Shown: positions 59,317 to 64,000 of the stretch, piece after piece
Numbering within the stretch: position 1 is the stretch's first letter
Layout: each line of letters opens with the position of its first letter
Position numbers and translations under genes: made by a program
Notes under the pieces: generated by a model
Seen by the model: the letters and a program-made list of their open reading frames with translations, nothing else
What the model was told of the DNA's origin: nothing
The model's database searches: none
DNA from: Asterias rubens
Taxonomy: Eukaryota > Echinodermata > Asteroidea > Forcipulatida > Asteriidae
Assembly: GCF_902459465.1 (NCBI RefSeq)
Contig: NC_047069.1
Location: forward strand, 2,418,001 to 2,482,000
Length of the DNA: 64,000 nt
Direction of reading: 5' to 3'

Positions 59317-59599
59317 ATAGACTTGACTCAAGTCCCAATCCCGTGCCAGCGTCACAGAAACTCTTTGTTTTCCGGGCCCCAACCTGTTCTGCTTGCGGGA
59401 CAGGGACTTGACGAACCCGCAGTCGCCTGATATGTAAATATATTCACTTATGAATATGCAAACATTGCCGCGTGGTACGTGTTGCCCAATCAAACTCGTT
59501 CAAAAAGAGGACTTGTCCATTCGTTATTGCAAGGGGGATAAACTAATAAAAAGGGCTGTTGTACCACCTCAGATCTTCTTTTTTCATGTTGGTTGCATT
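59317..59599. other. Short spacer after the satellite
   Basis: No repeat or gene recognised. Confidence 0.5.
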
Positions 59600-59819
59600 T
59601 AACGGCAGTGAAGAATATTGGTAATTACTCAAAATAATTATTAGCAGAAAAACTTACTTGATAGCAAGTAATGGGGAGAGATTGATAGTTACCTGTAAAA
59701 CCTTTTTCCTTTTGTAACCTATTTCTCACAATGTTTTATACTATCAACTTCTCCCCATTACTTGTTATCAAGTTTTTTGGCTAATAGTTATTTTGAATAA
59801 TACTGTCCACTGCCTTTAA
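59600..59819. mobile_element. Short MITE of the GGCAGTG...CACTGCC family
   Basis: AACGGCAGTGAAGAATATTG at the left pairs with the end TACTGTCCACTGCCTTTAA. The arms GATAGCAAGTAATGGGGAGA and its complement pair over about 80 bases. It is related to 28760-29133 and 61051-61424. Confidence 0.7.
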
Positions 59820-60407
59820 GGAATGAACACAAAACTAGTTCCACTAGCTTGACGTACACAGAAGAACCTAAAACACTTATTTTTTGTGTGTGGTTGTTTT
59901 TGAAAGTTATGCGGTGTACTGTAAGTTCAATATTTATTCTGTGTCTTTGGATTGTTTTGAAGGTTGGTCTTGGTATTGCTTTGGAGAACGAAAACACTAA
60001 TGAAGACATTACCAAGATTATGGACTACATCAATAGTTACGTCCCACATTCTGAAACAGACCATCCCACATCAATCCTGAGTGGAGGAGACCAGTTGACT
60101 TGCGAGCGGCAAGAATGTATTCAAGAGGGCCGAAGACAATCCACCAAGAGTGATCGGTGGGGAGTGCTTCTACCTGTCTTTGAGGATTTTCATGGACTAG
60201 GTATTTTTTAACATGCAAATGATGTTTAAAGTTAAGTTCACTCATGGGTTATACCATGCCACCTCATCTGGGAGTGGACAATGTGGATGTCAGGTATAGC
60301 TAATTTATTTTTCACTATCCTCTTTGGGTGCTCTGAACTTGTGCACATTTTTAGATTCCTACTCAAAATTGAAAAAAGGATATGTTGCCACAAGTTTAAC
60401 TTGACCA

Positions 60408-60465
60408 AAACAAACAAACAAACAAACAAACAAACAAACAAACAAACAAACAAACAAACAAACAC
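60408..60465 (+). repeat. (AAAC)n microsatellite in an intron
   Basis: About 14 perfect AAAC units between the first two readable exons of the DUF6589-type gene. Confidence 0.95.
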
Positions 60466-61050
60466 ACGTAAGCTTTGCAATTTATTTTGAATCAGTTTGA
60501 GAAAAGTTTTTGTTTGTGGATTGACCATGGTTATAATGCTTAATTTTGAATCAGGGTTTCAACGTTCACTTTCATACTAACAGAGATTAAATTGTCATAA
60601 AATTTCAGTTTTTTCTCTTTTCTTCTTTGTACTTAAAGATCAATCTAAACACAGTATTTTTTTTATAAGTAAACCAAGCATCAGAGTGGAAAAAAGAGAC
60701 TGTCAGTAATAATTGAGGCATTTAAATAATTAAGTTTAACTTTCTTTGCTTTATTACATTAGGTGTTGTGGAAACTCCTGTATTCTACAGACAGTGCTGG
60801 GTGCAGGGATATCAGCACTTTGTATGCAGCCAGAAACATTCTAAAGGCTCACAGCGTACCGTCGGATCCCATGAAACACATTAATGCGTGCAGTGACCTC
60901 ATTCAAAAGTAAACAAATGTTAAGTTTTTAATTTTGAAATAAGTTTTAAAATTTGAACATTACTAATAATAAATTGTCACTTTGTTTTCCTCTGCATCAC
61001 TACACATGGGTAGCACAAGTGTCTCTCCAATACTCATATGAGCATGCACC

Positions 61051-61424
61051 TTAAAGGCACCATACACGTTTGGTAATTGTCAAAGACCAGTTCTCCCTTG
61101 GTGTATCCCATCATAAGCATAAGATAACAAGCCTGTGAAGATTGGAAGGCAATCGGTCTTCAAAGTTGCTAGAGAATGATGAAAGAAAAAACACCCCTGT
61201 TGGACAAATTTGTGTGCTTTCAGATAGGAATAAAAGATTTCTAGCTTGAAATCTTTTAATATTTTAGTGAGAAATTACCCCTTTCTCAAAAACTACGTTT
61301 CTTCAGAGGGAGCAAATCCCCACAATATTTTATACTATCAACAGCTCTCCAATGCTCGTTACCAAGTCAGTTTTTAAGTTAATATTTCTTTTGAGTAATT
61401 ACCAAACGTGTACCTTCTAGTCAA
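61051..61424. mobile_element. TTAA-type MITE in an intron, about 374 bp
   Basis: Starts TTAAAGGCACCATACACGTT and ends GAGTAATTACCAAACGTGTA with a slightly decayed edge. It aligns along its whole length with 28760-29133. It lies in the intron before the last exon. Confidence 0.75.
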
Positions 61425-62443
61425 GGCTGTGAATTGTTCTATTGCCTGGTATAGGCTGCAGTTTATGTTGTTCAGTGCATCAGGTAGACTTTCCTTAAAA
61501 TTTACTCCGATTTACACAGGTAAACAGAGGCTCTTATTCTCAGTGCTGCCCTACGGTTTTTTGGTATGGATGAGCCAAACGGACCGATACGGCACTATAA
61601 CATGAATGAAACAATGGAGAAGCAACAATACTTCAATGACGTGATTGGTAAGCTTTTAAACAAGTATGCCATCTTCTCAACTCCCACTCCAATCAAAGAT
61701 CAAGATTTGAAATGCCCAGAATGCACCAAGAAGTACAAGACCATGTCAAGTTTGAAGAAACATTTCCAAAAAGTACATGATGGGTTGCTCTACAAAACCG
61801 CACCACAACCCTCGGACCCAAAGAAAGACTGTGTAGAGAACTACAGCTGTGCAAGTCTGGGCTTGTGTCTGCTTGCTGAAGATTTTACGCACGCAAGAAA
61901 GCATGGTGATGGTGGCAGAATTCTACTTCTCTATAAGTTTATGCTCTGTCACTTTTTAGAGTCACAGGGAAATTTAAATATGCATACCAAATACTGAGGT
62001 TCCTTGCCCAACTGACATGGAATAGGTTCATAAATCTAAAAGGGAAGCCACACACAAATGTGGAGATGGACCGTGTGATGGAGCACAGGAACAAGCTATT
62101 TAAACAAGAATGTCGAAGTTTCCATGGCAAAGTTACAGACAAGTCAATCGCTAGGGTTGGGCAAGCTGCCGACTCACTCAACCATATCCTGTACTGTGCT
62201 GATAAGGCAGCAAATGTCAAGAAGCCCTCTGGACAGCACAATAAAATCACAGCGAAAGATGATGTCATTGCCCTGGCAGCGCTAATGCATAGAGAGCAAA
62301 TATTTTCACACAAGGCCGGCAGAAAACTCCATTCCTTCCCTGACTTCCCGAGAAATCCCCTTTCCCGGCTTGACCGAGTTGCTCTTCATACCTGGATGAC
62401 AGCTACCCTCAAAGGGTTCTCCAAATTAAAGCTGTACGAGTGA

Positions 62444-62686
62444 ACTTTGCAATTGCCTCAAATTAACTTCACATAAATGTTTTATTACAACTTCGACATT
62501 CTTGCTTGAAGAGCTTGTTTCAAGAAGACCAGTTCTATTCTTGAAGAGCCTCGGTGTGTGGATTTCCCTTGAAATTTACTGAATTATTCCATGTCTTTTG
62601 ATGCACCTTACTTCTGGTATGTTTACATACTGGAACGAAGTGATAAACATAACTGAACCTATTTTTGTTGTTTACGAAGCACGCCA
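62444..62686. other. 3' flank of the DUF6589-type gene
   Basis: No AATAAA in the usual place is evident to me and no other feature. Confidence 0.4.
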
Positions 62687-62903
62687 TAAGGGCACTGGAC
62701 ATGTTTGGTAAGAACCCATTTGCGTGTTAATTTTGAATATTGTCTGGTACAATGACTTGCTTGATCACAAGTTACCGCTTAAATTTGAATTCCTCGGACT
62801 ATCAAGACAGTTGCTACGCCACATGATTCGGGGCAGTGCATTGTGACTAAGCATGTCAATGTACCGGACATTACTCAAATCTAATGGTGTCCAATGCCTT
62901 TAA
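62687..62903. mobile_element. Short MITE-like unit
   Basis: Left end AAGGGCACTGGACATG and right end GGTGTCCAATGCCTTTAA are imperfect inverses and resemble the TTAA families above. It has no coding sequence. Confidence 0.5.
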
Positions 62904-64000
62904 ATAGTAAACACATTGCCTAAATTTTGTGTTACTTTATTTGTCAGGGAGTGTTTTGAGTGACTTTTGGAATCACCACGTGACTCCATCAGTGGTTGCA
63001 TGAAACACAGTACATTTCAGATAAAACATTTACAGGTGTGTATCGCAGATAAAACATTTACAGGTATGTATCTTTGTTACCAAACTCAAATTACATCCTA
63101 TATAAAACACCTCCACTCGTATGAGCTGCATTCATCAACATTTATCAAAGGTCCCTTGTGGACAGCGAAATGTTTTGGCATGTTAATTTTGAAAATGTCA
63201 CAGCGTATAGTTGGCACCCCATGTACATTTATAAGTAAACAGTACACATGCAGGTCCCCATGTAGTCAGCATTTAGAATACTCTCATTAGTCGAATTGGT
63301 TTACTTGTTTTGTACTTTCAGTTTTCTTTGTTTTGAAAATTTGCTTTTCATAAATTAAAACACATAATTTTTTTTGCTCTCATAGAGCACTGATAATACA
63401 CAGTCTGCACATGTGTAACTAACCTGAAAAAGGTATAAGCAAATTTCACAACACTCAAACTCGAGCATTCTTCACTTATGTGTATCACTGCAACTAACAA
63501 TATAATAATATAATTATTTTAAATAGCACATGAAGTTGCTAGAATACAGTTACATGTAGGCCCAAATGTGTACTTTACTTCAAGTGACAGGCTAATAGTC
63601 AGATCAGATTTGCAGAAAGAAAGTACACACAGATTGTTTTAACCTTCACCCAGAAAGTATATTGTTTTCTGGTTGAACATGGAGGAAAGAAGATTTAATG
63701 TACAAGTTCACCCACTGTTAATTTAACTCAAACTTGATTTTGGTAACAGAGATGAACATGAGATGCTGTATCTGAAATTTGTGTTCCATGCAACCTCTGA
63801 GGTATCAATATATATTTGGTTTGCGGTAACACTGTGTGTGTATCTACTTGCCAGGTAGAGTTTGTTCTTTAGAGAACTGTCTTTCTTTATAAAACTATTC
63901 AGTATCTGTTTTTGAAGGAATGACATGGCAAAATCTTGACAATTTTGAAGTTCATTTAATCTACTTCCAAGGGCTCATCATCGGCACTAGATGTACTTGT
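62904..64000. other. Unassigned right end of the window
   Basis: Contains a two-copy tandem of AGATAAAACATTTACAGGT at 63019-63071. The open frames at 62967-63290 and 63723-63926 show no family resemblance. Nothing else is supported. Confidence 0.5.

Larger units (their letters stand above)
59963..62443 (+). pseudogene. DUF6589-type gene with C2H2 zinc finger, 3' exons, frameshifted
   Basis: Three exons are readable. Exon 59963-60200 encodes ALENENTNEDI and GGDQLTCER. Exon 60763-60908 encodes VLWKLLYSTDSAG and INACSDLI. The last exon, 61544-62443, begins with ALRFFGMD and ends HSFPDFPRNPLSRLD before TGA. This is the order I know from DUF6589-type proteins. A C2H2 finger (CPEC, then H-x4-H) lies at about 61710-61780. 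Splice sites are canonical and the exon 2 to 3 phase fits. Exon 1 to 2 phases do not match, suggesting a missed micro-exon or damage. One base is missing near 61968, shifting the frame before the WNRF...MEHRNK segment. Upstream exons are not found. Function is unknown; some relatives may be transposon-derived. Confidence 0.75.

Overview
The window is nuclear DNA from an animal, most likely a marine deuterostome invertebrate. An echinoderm such as a sea star is my best guess, because of the expanded TRIM-NHL genes, CR1/L2- and RTE-like LINE remnants, an intact BEL/Pao element, many TTAA-flanked MITEs and an AT-rich intron-bearing background. The species call is inference. There are no operons, bacterial ribosome-binding sites or CRISPR arrays. 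Coding DNA is a small fraction; most of the window is duplicated and transposon-derived sequence.

Layout. Positions 1 to about 59,320 look like a tandem triplication of one locus. Each unit carries an intronless TRIM-NHL gene on the minus strand (2906-4840; 20592-22526; 31521-33446), a shared promoter-proximal module upstream of it, and then noncoding blocks that I call B, C and D. B lies at 11213-14750 and 50216-53690, with its tail at about 26760-27470. C lies at 14775-18860, 27540-30880 and 53780-57560. D lies at 1-400, 19616-19870 and 57900-58350. A 72-bp satellite lies at both ends, at 401-1576 (split by a 100-N gap) and 58351-59316. A second promoter-module relic at 25620-26690 has no TRIM gene attached and may mark a lost fourth copy.

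The units were broken up by insertions whose boundaries can be read by comparing the paralogous copies. A 4.4-kb insertion with LTR-like ends (5273-9710) lies upstream of TRIM copy 1. A 12.2-kb element (33714-45901) with 140-bp terminal inverted repeats and a 9-bp target duplication lies about 100 bp above the TATA-like box of TRIM copy 3. Nested in that element is an 8.1-kb BEL/Pao retrotransposon (35095-43176) with LTRs that differ at one base. A 1.4-kb TTAA-flanked element (11800-13223 and 50799-52171) has an empty site in the middle unit.

TRIM copies 1 and 3 are intact RING/B-box/coiled-coil/NHL proteins, presumably ubiquitin ligases. Copy 2 carries one in-frame stop in B-box 2. The BEL element is young but appears unable to copy itself: it has a one-base frameshift in the reverse transcriptase and Asn for Asp in the YVDD motif.

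From about 59,960 to 62,443, beyond the duplicated part, lies a spliced plus-strand gene or pseudogene that I recognise as a DUF6589-type protein with a C2H2 zinc finger. It has one frameshift. The last 1.5 kb shows nothing I can name.
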